A stretch of 64,000 nt of DNA from Caenorhabditis elegans (Eukaryota > Nematoda > Chromadorea > Rhabditida > Rhabditidae). The stretch lies in contig NC_003279.8 of assembly GCF_000002985.6 (NCBI RefSeq), positions 8,866,001 to 8,930,000 of the forward strand, read 5' to 3'. Under the pieces are notes generated by a model. It had not been told where the DNA came from and ran no database searches. It saw only the letters and a program-made list of their open reading frames with translations. Shown here piece by piece: positions 1 through 10,371 of the stretch (positions are counted from its first letter, which is position 1; each line of letters opens with the position of its first letter). The position numbers and the translations under genes were made by a program.

Positions 1-1976
1 ATACGCCAGAGAGAAAAATACCCCTTATATAATTGTAATTTCACAAAATTCAAATATAATATTAAAATTTTGGTTTTACTTCTTGTTATCATATAATCTG
101 AGATGAAACGAATAATTTAAATTGTATTGTTTTCCCGATTTTTTAGTAATATGCAGTATTTTTTTTAAACTTATAAGTGGAGGAGCTCTTGTGGAGTTAT
201 TTCAAAAATTTCTTCCATAATTCTAAAAAGACCCAATATCTTTAAAATTTTAATTTTTTTTTCAATAAAAAAATACCGTTGTGAAAATCGGCAATTGCTC
301 AGTTTTGTAATAATAATAATAATATTGGAAGTCGATTAAACAAACATTTTCTTAGAGTTTTAAATTTTCTCAAACTTATGATTTAATTATTGTAGGGCTT
401 TGAAAATGCAAAATTTACCTAAACTTTTCAAAGATTCAAAATTTTGAAAATATTTTAATTTGCCAAAAATCCAATTAAAAAACATTTTTTCAACCCGGTT
501 TTAGTAAGGGTAAGCATAATCCTCACTGGCGCAACACTTCAAATAATATTTCCATAAAATTAATATTGGATAATTTTTAGATATATTTTTATTATGTTTT
601 TCGAAAGAAAATAAAAATTTTTCATAATTTAATGTTACAAACTGTAAAATAATAAAAAAAACCACATTTTTTTGCTGAATATTACCATTTTTCAATTAAG
701 TCTAGAAGAATATCAATAATAGTTTTAGCAAATTATTAAACTTTTTTTCCTCAAAAGACTGTTGTTCCAATTTTTAACTATTTCCCACAATTTACCAAGG
801 AAAAATGTGAGTTTTGCAAAGAAGTCCTACATGAAAAATAAAATAATCTGCGTTCTTTGTGTCGTACTAGGTGCCGAGAGAGAGAGTTAGTGTCAAGAGG
901 TGCTGGGGCGGGAAAATGTTATTTTGGTCATTTTCCATGTCTCCGGTGCTCTCTTCACTCACTCTCACAAAATAATAATTATTTATGATTCTTCTATAAT
1001 CCTCTTCAGCTGTTGGTCTTTTTAAATAAATAAGCAGATATAGACATTGCGTGTTGCCTGTTAACTCGAACACACCTTCGCTTTTTTGACAACACTGTAG
1101 AAATTCAGTGCTTATTTTTGAAATTATTTTTTTTTCAAGTTTTGTCCGCCTTTTTAAAAAATCTATTTGGAACAAAAAATAAAATTGATAATTTTTATCT
1201 CCCTAACTACTTTTCACTGAAAGTCATTTTACAAAAATTTGTAGATTTTCCAATTCGTATTATTGATAAAACATTTTTTGAATACTTATGACTTTTTACA
1301 ATTTTTGAATTAAATTTTGACAAAAAAACGAACTTTTAAAACAATGAAACACAGCTTGTGCCGAAAATCAAAAAATTAACACATTTTCATTTAAAAAAAC
1401 AAAAAAACTTTTTTATTAATTCTCTGAAATTCCGAAAGACTCATTTCATTTTCTTAATATGCTTGTACAAATTTACAAAAGTAAGTAAGCGAAATAAAAT
1501 TTTAGAAAGTGTCGTATATTAGTATAGAATCTGAAAATGTTGAACTCATAAACTCAAAAACCAAAATTTGATATACAAAAAAAATAATCCAAACTACATG
1601 GTCAATTCAAACCGCGGGAAAAAAGTACATAAATCGCACCAAAGATTTCCGAAAAATGATGAAATCTGTCCATATGATCTGTTATCAGTGGACGAAGGAG
1701 GTGGGTCGGAAGAGAAGAGAATGGGGGTATAAAATGAAAAGGGAATGGGGCAAAAAATGTGAATCTTATGATTTTGTACAAGAATAAAACAAAGTTTGAC
1801 AATTTTTTTTTCGTTTCCAAGAAACTTGAAATCGTTCTTGTTCTTCATATTCTCGTTTCTTCTTTCATTCTTCAATTTTCCCAAACTTTTCATTTCTTGT
1901 TCTTTAACTTTCTTGGTACAAATTTTCTAACTGAATCTATTTTCAGCAATTTCAAATCAACTCTATAATTTCAAAA
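1..1976. other. AT-rich intergenic stretch
   Basis: No supportable gene. The stretch is AT-rich with many homopolymer runs. A short GA-rich patch (about 880-910) and a GC-richer stretch near 900-950 stand out only slightly. The open frames here lack nematode-like codon use and splice signals. The last 200 bases are T-rich and lead into the acceptor before the microprotein start. Confidence 0.6.
1940..1946 (+). promoter_or_regulatory. Splice acceptor, probable trans-splice site of the microprotein gene
   Basis: A TTTTCAG acceptor lies 30 bases before the ATG at 1977. The nearest upstream GT (about 1916) would give an intron of only about 31 bases, too short for this genome, so SL trans-splicing is the simpler reading. 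A longer 5' UTR intron cannot be excluded. Confidence 0.5.
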
Positions 1977-2150
1977 ATGTCTGGAAAGCTAGAAATAATC
2001 TCACTTGAAGAATTTGATGAACCATTCGAGGAGATTCTCAAAGCAGAAGCCGAAGAAGCTGAAAAACAATGGACTGGAAATTCATTTGATTCATGGGAAA
2101 CAGTCAGTTCTGTTGGTGTCAACGTATCATATTCAAATTATCAATTTTAA
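1977..2150 (+). CDS. 57-residue acidic microprotein, function unknown
   Basis: A single-exon open frame of 57 codons begins at ATG 1977, 30 bases after a consensus TTTTCAG acceptor, and ends with TAA at 2148-2150. A canonical AATAAA lies at 2278-2283, so start, stop and polyadenylation context form a complete small transcription unit. The protein begins MSGKLEIISLEEFDEPF. Its first 30 residues are strongly acidic (clusters of Glu), then come Trp-containing turns (QWTGNSFDSWE) and a Ser/Val/Tyr-rich tail. There is no signal peptide, membrane segment or Cys. I do not recognise the family. The two Trp residues in an acidic context resemble a short linear motif rather than a folded enzyme. It could be a chance frame, but the acceptor and poly(A) signal argue for a real gene. 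Confidence 0.55.
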   Translation: MSGKLEIISLEEFDEPFEEILKAEAEEAEKQWTGNSFDSWETVSSVGVNVSYSNYQF

Positions 2151-2277
2151 AAAGGATTCTGCAAATTATTCTGCCATATCAATCATCTCAATCGAATTAC
2201 GGGCTTTAAATTCAAATCAATCTCACTCTTTCAATTTCTAAATATATGTGATTTAATTGTATGAAGCATTCCATGAA

Positions 2278-2283
2278 AATAAA
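2278..2283 (+). terminator. AATAAA polyadenylation signal of the microprotein gene
   Basis: A canonical AATAAA lies about 130 bases after the stop codon at 2150, in an AT-rich 3' UTR. The spacing is normal for nematode mRNAs. Confidence 0.55.
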
Positions 2284-3150
2284 TTAATTTTATGAAGCTT
2301 GAAGCAACTTTTATCTTCAAAAATCAGAAAATTTTAGATTGCTGTGGCTTTTTCCATTTTTTTGAAACTTAAAAAAAATTATTTTGCAAAAAATCTTAAA
2401 AAAACACCGGGGATTTGAAATTCAACTGTTAACTGAAAATATGACAAATGTTTCAATAACATCAAATTAATAAGGAACTTAACTGGGTTTGAAGCAACAA
2501 AGTGGTTCAGAATTCTCATGTTAACCATGACAAATACACGCTGATCATATCACCAACGGACATAACGCACACTGTGACTTGCAAATGGTGACAAACGGTG
2601 ATAGATTTGTCAAAAATGAATTGCTATCTATTTACAACCAAGTTTTCTTAATATTTTGAATTAAATTGAATTTATTTACGTTCTACAGAAGACTTAGAAT
2701 ATCAGGAGAGGACCACTCTTGACTCTTCCCTCGTCCGCTCGTCTGCAAAACGTCTCCCAACAAAGTGAAAACTTAAAATGAAACAGAAAAAAACTTTAAA
2801 TATTTCGTTTAGACAAGATACCGGTCAGCAAAAACTGCGGGCGTAGAGTAAACGAAGGGGCAATAAATAAAAAACAATCATAATACAGAATTTGTAAAAG
2901 TCACAACCGAAATCCTTTCTTAAAAAGTATGCTTAAAATAATTGATTTCCTATAAACTGCGTTTTTTCTCTAGTTTCATTCAAATTTAACCACCTTAAAA
3001 TTTAATCGCACTGTTTCTGAAACAGTGAAGTCTCTGACATTTTTTGTAGGACTATGATTTCAATGTAAAAACCTACAGAAAATTTCAAAGCCTAGAACCA
3101 TCATCTTTGGCCTAGAAACCCACTGTCTCGTTCCCAAAACTTTGGCAAAT

Positions 3151-3181
3151 TGATATGATAAGTGATAAGATAAGATAAGAA
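3151..3181. promoter_or_regulatory. Cluster of TGATAAG/AGATAAG GATA motifs
   Basis: Four to five overlapping GATA cores occur in about 30 bases, including TGATAAG and repeated AGATAAG. Further cores lie at 3345-3352 and, on the other strand (CTTATC), at about 3786-3795. In C. elegans such sites bind intestinal GATA factors (ELT-2/ELT-7) or hypodermal ones (ELT-1/ELT-3). The nearest downstream start is the phosphatase-like gene at 4107. Regulatory function is inferred from motif density only. Confidence 0.4.
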
Positions 3182-3899
3182 TTCAAATTTTGTTCTTTTT
3201 TATTTCCTTTTTTTGTTGTACCACAATGAAAAATTGAAAAAAGACAAAAAGTTCAGAAGGTGTCACCTGATTCATTCACTTTTTTGTTTCATCTCTTCTC
3301 GTGAATTTCTCGTGATTTTCTCCTTTTTTCAACGGAAAAAGTTATATGATAAGGTTGACAGTTTTTTTCAAATCAAATTAAAGATCGGTGGCAAATACCA
3401 AAAAGAAGCCTGCATTAAAATTAAACTCTAAAATTTGAAACTATAAAAGTTGTAGAAAATGAAAACAAACATGTCGGCTAACATCTTTTGATGAGCAAAA
3501 TATATTGATTCACATCAGTTGAAAATATATATTAGTTTATAAAACGTGAAAACTTATAAGTTTATAATATAAGCAAGTAAGTTTTGATAATTCAAAAAAT
3601 AGTTGGAAATATAAACATTATTTTTAACGGCAGAAACTATTACAAAGTTCAGGGGCAGGGCATGGGGACAGAAGAAAAACAACGATGCCTAGAAAAATAA
3701 AAAAATAAGAATTCAATTTATTACCTAAACAAAAACTATTGTGTCGTGGAAGCAAAGAATCGAGAGGTTCAAATTTGTCAGTAAGTTATCTTATCACAGT
3801 GGGATTATAATTTTAAAAAAAGCGTTCTTCTTCAGTTTCGTTAGAATTTTATTTATATTTACTTCCTACCACATAATCCATTGCATGAGTAATACCTGT

Positions 3900-4000
3900 T
3901 TGCTAGTGGTCCACCTACTTGCCAACGGTCTTGTCTTATTTCTGCCTACACGCCTGCATACGTTATGCCTACTAGTGCATGTTTGTCTACAGGGCCACTA
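3900..4000. repeat. Fold-back repeat with CTGCCTAC motifs
   Basis: The left end TAGTGGTCC (about 3903) and right end GGGCCACTA (about 3992) are near-complementary, and the interior carries several CTGCCTAC/CGCCTGC words. The same words recur near 5590-5630, 55960-55995 and 58500-58600, suggesting a dispersed short nonautonomous repeat family. Confidence 0.4.
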
Positions 4001-4089
4001 ATGTTCCTAGTTTTGTGCATGACGGATTACACGCCTTTCTCGTTTTAGTGATTTATTCGGAATCAGAAAAATCCAATTTGTTCATATCA

Positions 4090-4103
4090 CTTCTTTTTTT
4101 CAG
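4090..4103 (+). promoter_or_regulatory. Strong acceptor just before the phosphatase-like start
   Basis: A pyrimidine-rich CTTCTTTTTTTCAG acceptor ends three bases before ATG 4107. No matching upstream coding exon is seen, so it is probably an SL1 trans-splice site. It fixes the start choice. Confidence 0.6.
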
Positions 4104-4106
4104 AAA

Positions 4107-5476
4107 ATGGCGGATACTGTTCAAACAAATGGTCGTGCAAGTCTCTTAGCTGCCGTCAATAATCGTGCTTCAACCCGTTCCACTCGTAAAAAAAAGACGA
4201 CGATGCTTTCCCCAAAAAAGTTTTGCGATTTTGTAAGTTTACAATGTTTAATTTTAATTAAAGTTAGCGCTTGCTTTCTTTTATACAGGAAACTTATTGA
4301 TCAGGTTTAATAAAATATGAAAACTTCAAACTTTCAGATTAATTCCAAAACGAACTCGAAAAGTTTTGAAGCTGGAGTTGCAGAGTTTTACAAGGAAACA
4401 TATTTGGAATCTCCAACCTTTTTCAACTATTTTAAGTCACCGAAAGATAAGAATTTTTCCGAAAGTGAGTTCAACAACTAAAAAGTTTTGAATATTGTAG
4501 GTGAAGTTGCGCTAGTGTGACTCAAAATAGATTGAAAGAACTAAATGTCTATTTAAGCCATTCGCAATTCTTCACCTGTACTACTCCACCTTTAAAAGAC
4601 TTTTGGCTTCAAAAGTATCATAAACATTTTAGATGTCTGGCTTTACGACGCCACCCGTGTCATTGTTCCTGGTGTGGACTACTACCATGCTTCTTGGGTT
4701 GATGGGCTTAAGCCAAGTATGAATATCATTTATTATTTTGAAATTAATTTTGAAAATTCAGATCAATACATTCTTGCTCAAGCTCCACGTGATGCCAGCG
4801 CAGCCAAGGACTTTTTTAAACTTTTGGAGCACGTGAAGGCTGAAGGTCTTATTGTTGCTGAAGGAGCGGACGAGTTTTCAAGGTACGAGCTTTGATTCAT
4901 AGCAATTGATCTTATTCAGAGAATTAAGTTATTTCAAAAGTACATTTTCAGTGCAATAACGGCAAAATTTGAAAAAGGAACAGGGAAAAATGATTTCGTG
5001 TCAACTGCCGTCATCAAGGAAAACGGTCTGCATTTGAAAGCAATCAAGTTTTGTCGTTGGGCTGAACCACTTTCGGCAATTGAAATCAATGATATGTTGG
5101 AGAAAAGTCGAAAGTATTTGGGATGCCCATTGAAGGGTCCTTTGGTTATTGTGTGCAAAGATGGAGCTGCAAAGTATGATTTTTTCCAATATTAAAAATA
5201 GTTTATCGTTATTGTTAAGCGAATTACCCTTTCTTTTTAGAAGCGGTTTAGTGGCTTTTATCGATACGGAAGCGGATCGTTTGATGAAACACGGGAAGGC
5301 CAAGCACACTGACACTATCAAACAAATTCGGTACGTTCCCCTTTTCACTATTTATAATTATTCTAATCTGAAATCTTTTCAGTTTCATGAGAAGCAATAC
5401 GTTTGATACATTCGACAGCTACGATCTTGGAATTAACTCACTTATTGAATTGTGCAATAGATACAAGAAGAAATAG
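4107..5476 (+). CDS. Protein-tyrosine-phosphatase-fold protein, probable pseudophosphatase
   Basis: Seven exons (4107-4232, 4338-4464, 4633-4716, 4762-4882, 4952-5173, 5241-5330, 5383-5476) join in frame to 287 residues. A basic Ser/Arg-rich tail (about 1-35) precedes one classical PTP domain. The KNFSENVWLYDATRV segment aligns with the family KNRYxDVxCxDxxRV motif, followed by YILAQAP. The family is nematode-expanded and normally dephosphorylates tyrosine. Here the P-loop reads VCKDGAAKSG near residue 221: the Cys is kept, but the preceding His and the phosphate-binding Arg are replaced (Arg to Lys). The WPD loop reads WAE near residue 189, so the general-acid Asp is gone. Inference: a phosphotyrosine-binding or scaffolding pseudophosphatase. 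GATA motifs upstream hint at intestinal expression, while many relatives are sperm-enriched. An AATAAA follows at 5511. Intron 2 (168 bases) could hide an alternative exon. Confidence 0.82.
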
Positions 5477-5510
5477 ACAATTGCATACTTTTTATGGGTT
5501 GAATGAAACG

Positions 5511-5516
5511 AATAAA
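5511..5516 (+). terminator. AATAAA polyadenylation signal
   Basis: Canonical hexamer 34 bases after the phosphatase-like stop codon. Confidence 0.55.
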
Positions 5517-5579
5517 GCTTTGCATGCTTCACTTTTTGTTTATTCAAAAGTAGTTGAAGTGGATAAAAGTACACAATTA

Positions 5580-5630
5580 GGTAGGCAGTATATCAACCTG
5601 CTTTATGCCTGCCTCCCTACCACGCATTGT
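5580..5630. repeat. Short hairpin repeat, GGTAGGCAG / CTGCCTCCCTACC
   Basis: GGTAGGCAG near 5580 and CTGCCTCCCTACC near 5612-5624 are near-complementary around a short loop. The words match the repeats at 3900-4000 and 55960-55995. Confidence 0.4.
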
Positions 5631-5872
5631 TTATCATTATATATTTTTCGCAAAATCGCTTCATTAATAGGCTTACTATTTGAAAAGTTACACAAAAAAA
5701 AGAAACACTGGATATTTAAATATACACAATTTACGTGGACTTGTTCAAATTGAAATTATAGATTTCCATTGAACGTGGACTTTTCGTGCCATATTTAGAC
5801 CTTTCGTGAAAAAAATGCTGCAAAATTGAAAAAAAAAACTGGAACTTACTTTTAATCAAAGTTGATCATTAT

Positions 5873-5884
5873 TTTATTTCGCAG
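5873..5884 (+). promoter_or_regulatory. Acceptor upstream of the SLC6 start
   Basis: ATTTTATTTCGCAG ends at 5884, 66 bases before ATG 5951. It lies about 370 bases after the previous gene's poly(A) signal, so SL1 or, less surely, SL2 trans-splicing is possible. Confidence 0.4.
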
Positions 5885-5950
5885 TCGAAGAATATTTCAT
5901 CGGAATTTGCAAAGGATTTATAACAAAATAGAAGAAGAACTAGCTGAAGA

Positions 5951-6145
5951 ATGCCGACCCCTGTATCAACGAAGAAGACTATAGCACCTTCAACGATGAA
6001 GACTACAGTGGCTCCGCCGACGATGAGAACGACAATGGCTCCGACGACGATGAAAACGACAGTAGCGCCGCCGACGATGAAGACCACAAGATCACCATCA
6101 ACAATGAAGACGACAAAGGAACCATCAATGACGCAGACAACGAAA
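5951..6145 (+). repeat. In-frame tandem repeat coding Thr/Met/Lys units
   Basis: Roughly 24-base units (GACGATGAAGAC type, alternating with GTGGCTCCGCC) recur about eight or nine times inside exon 1 of the transporter and encode T-M-[K/R]-T-T-x-[A/S]-P repeats. Units differ by a few bases, so the array is diverged rather than fresh. Confidence 0.75.
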
Positions 6146-9100
6146 ACTGTTCAATCGACAATTACAAATCCTGTTTCGTTTCTTGATTCGGAGGTGACGG
6201 CCAAGGAATATGTGAAAGATGGTGGAGCAGCGAGAAAAGCATATCGAGATGCAATACAAGTGGAGAACACTGATCGACAAGCGTTCAGAGGGGTGAGTAT
6301 GAAGTTAAATTGCGATGTGCGCACAATGCTTCGTTGGGCGCATCGCAATCAGAGATGGGCGCGATGGGAACATCACGAAAGTGTTCACCACTCGAAATGT
6401 GCGCATTGTATCTAATTTTGTTGGCGATGTGTGCATTGTTCGTTCACAATACGAACTGTGTTCACCACGATTTTCGAAGATAATAAAGGAAGGAGACACT
6501 CTGATTACACGTGATAAAGATTTCAATTCTGGAACTTAAAAAATATAACTTTAAATTCTAATCGTATTGCTTTGTTTTTGAAATGTGTCTCAAATTCCAG
6601 ATAGAATCGCTTCTGAGTTCACTTGGCCAAGCTATCGGTCTGGGTAATATCTGGAGATTCCCAACGGTTGCCTATCAAAACGGTGGTACATCCTTCTTGA
6701 TCGTTTACATCATTTGTGCATTCGTGTTTGCTGTTCCTGCGATTCATATGGAATTTGCTTTGGGACAGTACGCAGCAAAGTCGCCTCCTGCTGTCTTTAG
6801 AAGAATTATGCCAGCATTGGAAGGTTGGTTCGATGATCTCGAAAAGTATAATTTTGATTTTCCTTTTTAGGTGTTGGTTGGATGACCTGTATTGTGGGAG
6901 CGGTGATTGGTGTCTATTACATGATTCTAATCTCATGGATTGTGTTGTATATTATCAACATTTTCTATGTTAATAATATGGGTAGATGTGACAATCCGTG
7001 GAATCAAAATAATTGTTATGATGGGTCGGAACAAAGCCGATGCAACAAGGGGCTCTATTCCAATATGACTGCTAATGCATCTTCATTTCTGAATACAACA
7101 ATGGCACCTCTGATGAGCAGTGGGTCAAAGAGAATTTTGTACATCAATGGAAAGTGTCAAGATGCCACCAATATGAGCGTTGAAGTTGGCACTGAGCAGT
7201 TCTTCTCGTGAGTATCACAATGTTAGATTATCTTGCCTACTTCAGTTAATTGGTGATGTGCGCATAATGTATCAAGGTCTTATCGCGAACGGAGAGCTGA
7301 CACGTTTGCGCATAGCGGAAACGCCTATTTACTATTGAATACGCACATTGCGATGTGCGTATTATGCCAGATTTTGTTGGCGATGCATACATTGTGCGTC
7401 CATAATTTTGCGAAGTTCCTGCTGGGCACGTAGCAAATTAAGTTTAAGTTTCATCCCTCTGGAATGCCTAACTCAGACCAAATAATTTCAATAACTCAGC
7501 TCTCATTTTGATAATAAGCGCATGCTCTTCTTTCAGAAAATCTGTTATCCGTCCTTCCGCTGGTTTCACCGATTTCAACTCGATCAACTTACCAATTCTT
7601 GGAGCAGTTGCACTATGTTGGGTGATTGCAGCTGTTGTCTTGATCCGTGGAATGAAAGCAATTGGAAAACTGTCCTATGTGACTGTGATTCTCCCTTACT
7701 TCATCATTGTCAGCCTACTCATTTGTGGAGTTAGCTTGCCTGGTGCAAAAGACGGTCTCTATCACCTGTTTGGACAGACGGATTTCAATTACTTGTATAA
7801 GCGAGAAACGTGGACTGCTGCATTGCAACAAATATGCTTTTCCCTTTCAATAGGTCAAGGTGGATTAATGAACATTGCATCGTACAATAAGAAGACATAC
7901 AATTGGTACAGGGTGAGGGAATAATTATTTTCCCATCCTAAAAAAAAGTTTGCTTCCTAAAAAATGAAATTTGCAGGATGTCTACATAATTGTGTTCTTG
8001 GACACTCTTATGTCCATACTCGGTGGAATAACCGTTTTCTCGACACTTGGGTTCTTGGCTTATGAACGTGGAATTAATTCAACCGACATTGATGCATTCA
8101 ATCATATTGTTAAAGAAGGGCATGCTCTCGCATTCATCGTGTACACGGAAGCAATCGCTGAAATGCCAGTGCCGTATCTTTGGTACGCGTTGTTCTTCAT
8201 CATGCTCTTCCTTTTGGGGATCAGTACTGAAGTTGGTGAGTTGGAGAAATAGGAGAAATCGAATTTGTAAAACATTTGTAAACATTCAGTGATTGTTGAA
8301 ATTGTGTGCTCCTGCTTGGCTGATCGGTTCCGTTATCTCCGTGAACGTAGATGGCTTACTGTATTGTCAGTCTCTGCGGTATTTTTCTTGCTTGGACTTG
8401 TGATGACAACTGATGTGAGAAAAGAAATAGAATTCATGAATTAATAAAACTTTCCAATTTCAGGCCGGCTTCTACTGGTTCGACATGTTTGACGAGTATA
8501 GTACGGGAATTTCAGCAACGTTTGGGACTGCAATCATGTGTATGACAGTTTTCTGGTGCTACGGAACTAATCATTTTCGAGAGGACATCGCCGTTATGTG
8601 GGGAGAACCGGAGAGCTGGTTGGCAACATGTCTGGGACCTGCTGCATACTTTTGGACGCTGATTTGGAAGTTTGTAACTCCAGTTTGCTCGCTGTTGATG
8701 ATGGGATTGTGGATTTGGGAAAAGAAATATCCACATAAGGGAGACGGTAAAATCTATCCGCCAGTGTTTGATGTGAGCTTATATATTTTATTTTTAATTT
8801 GGCGCGTTATCCAAAGAATTTAGATAGAATTGAATTTGTTGGAGGATTTTTACAGAGAAAAAATTTAGATACACAATAGTTCAAAATTATCCAAAGTGAT
8901 CTTCTATTCATTTTCAGGCACTTGGATGGTTCATTGCAGTCGTTCCGTTTTTGGTGATCCCTGGATTCGCCATTGCTGCTGTGATCAATACCCGAAGAAT
9001 GAATATTGTGAGTTAAAATCCAAATTAAATATATTAAAATCTTCTAATTTGCAGCCGATCCGTGGAGCATTCATGTTGCAGAAACAACACCCATCCTATG

Positions 9101-9234
9101 ATAGAATCAGTGAGCAATGGCCAGAATGGAAGAAAGCAATTGGTGATAAACTGCCGGAGCAAGAGCCTGGAGATGATGATCTTAATATGATTGATGGATT
9201 GGAAACGAAAGAAAGTGATTCGCTTATTGAATAG
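5951..9234 (+). CDS. snf-2: SLC6 (sodium:neurotransmitter symporter) family transporter
   Basis: Nine exons (5951-6292, 6601-6823, 6871-7207, 7537-7912, 7977-8235, 8290-8414, 8464-8772, 8918-9007, 9055-9234) give 746 residues. SLC6 proteins use the sodium gradient to import amino acids or transmitters across the plasma membrane in 12 spans. The TM1 signature GLGNIWRFP with following YQNGG is intact, as are the YYMILISW region (TM3), the LPGA/GL segment, the SLSIGQGGLMNIASYN region (TM6) and the TM8 D-LMSILGG motif. The large loop between TM3 and TM4 (exon 3) has Cys and N-glycosylation sites. The first 65 residues are odd: about nine tandem units of the TMKTT(x)AP type, Thr/Pro-rich, before a normal cytosolic N-terminus. 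The substrate cannot be told from sequence. The symbol is from memory of this C. elegans locus. It could be operonic with the upstream gene (475 bases). Confidence 0.9.
6309..6455. repeat. Dispersed repeat copy in SLC6 intron 1
   Basis: GC-richer than the flanks, with GATGTGCGCACAATG near the start and AATTTTGTTGGCGATGTG then CATTGT near the end. The same words occur in the same order at 7250-7415 in intron 3. ATGTGCGCATTGT also recurs internally, giving partial self-complementarity, as in small nonautonomous elements. Confidence 0.5.
7250..7415. repeat. Dispersed repeat copy in SLC6 intron 3
   Basis: It shares GATGTGCGCATAATG and AATTTTGTTGGCGATGCA with the copy in intron 1, in the same order and orientation. 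The middle differs, so the two are diverged relatives rather than a recent duplication. Confidence 0.5.
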
Positions 9235-10371
9235 TTCTGAGAAATAAATGCTTATTTCATTCTTTGTTCGTTCAGCCTGGTCATTTTTGTACAAGTTCCT
9301 GTCAATTAGAGTTTTCAACAAAGCCAAGATTGTTATTGAGACGGGAAAGTATTTGAAATAATTTTGGGAAGTATCTTTGAAATAGGTGACCGCACAACAA
9401 ATTGCAGAGCGACAGTGAGTCACTGCGAGCGAATATCAGACAGAGGGTGGCAGCGTAAAATATTCAGGAAACGAAGGGGACGGTCGAGTATCGGGCAACT
9501 TCAGGTGATAATGGGTGATTTCCTGCAATAGCGGGCAAGAATCAGACAAGTAGTGGGTGACGGAGTGGAACAGCGAACGCAATCCGCTGGCGCCGGTCGA
9601 AACTTTTGAGTTCTTCACAATAAGAATGTCTGTAAAGTAGTCTTCACTAGCTCTGATGGAAAAAGCTAGAAAAAAACGTGTTGGAACATTTATGTTTCAA
9701 CTAACAGTATTTGTTCGATTACGATGTGGTTCCTTCTTTGGATAGTTATCGTAGATTTCCACAACTTCCACTTCTTCATTGTCAGGCAAGTCCCTAAATG
9801 ATTTTGGGTCTTTTTTAAGATTATTTCCTCGATTTGCTGGAAATTATTCCACACTTGTAAAAAGAGCACTAGTGACATAATGAAATACATGCAAAATCCC
9901 AAATGTTTTGCAACTTGCGATCCTCCAATCGGCGACTAGCCAAATTGAGCATTTTATATTTACCTGAACTTAATGTCAGATTTAATTTCAGCAATCAAAC
10001 AGTGACTCGTTGCTGTGAACTTTCCACAATGTATCTGAAAAATGGAACAATCAACCGAAAAACATCCTAATTTTGTTATCAAAAATGAAATGCCACACCC
10101 AAAAAATTGTCCACTATTCAAAAATTAGTATGTGTGTCCTTCTTCATCAATTGAGTCATGTCCATTTCGAGTGCTCTTTCCGTCTAGCTCCGCGAGCTTC
10201 CAAAGAGAAGAGTACTGTTAGTGGAAACGCAGAAAATGAGAGAAACATGATAAGTGATGATAAGCACTCGTTTTCTCTGTTCATTTACTCATTTATCTCT
10301 TGTTTTCTCTCAATTTCCAATTATATTTCCTTTCTTATAGATAGTTGGAAATTGTTTCAAATGACAATATT
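9235..10371. other. Intergenic region with a GC-richer patch and GATA pair
   Basis: AATAAA at 9243-9248 lies close to the transporter stop. About 9365-9605 is clearly GC-richer than its surroundings but holds no credible gene. Two TGATAAG motifs at 10248-10264 sit about 110 bases before the start of the giant receptor gene. Confidence 0.5.
10248..10264 (+). promoter_or_regulatory. Paired TGATAAG motifs upstream of the mosaic receptor gene
   Basis: Two identical TGATAAG heptamers are spaced by three bases, 108 bases before ATG 10372. TGATAAG is the core bound by intestinal GATA factors in C. elegans. Function is inferred. Confidence 0.45.

Larger units (their letters stand above)
2284..4106. 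other. Intergenic region with GATA motifs and a fold-back repeat
   Basis: No gene is visible. It holds a cluster of GATA motifs (3151-3181), single GATA motifs near 3346 and 3785-3796, and a fold-back repeat at about 3903-4000. These precede the phosphatase-like gene on the plus strand. A pyrimidine-rich patch occurs near 2710-2760. Confidence 0.5.

Noticed and set aside
867-1175. 102-codon minus-strand open frame
   Set aside because: No acceptor, no poly(A) signal, unusual composition and no recognisable motif; treated as chance.
1594-1893. 99-codon minus-strand open frame
   Set aside because: Low-complexity Asn/Lys/Phe composition overlapping the T-rich leader of the microprotein gene on the other strand.
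4501-4632. Possible extra exon of the phosphatase-like gene (NRLKEL frame)
   Set aside because: No splice-site combination keeps phase with the WLYDATRV exon, whereas direct splicing from 4464 to 4633 aligns to the PTP family without gaps.
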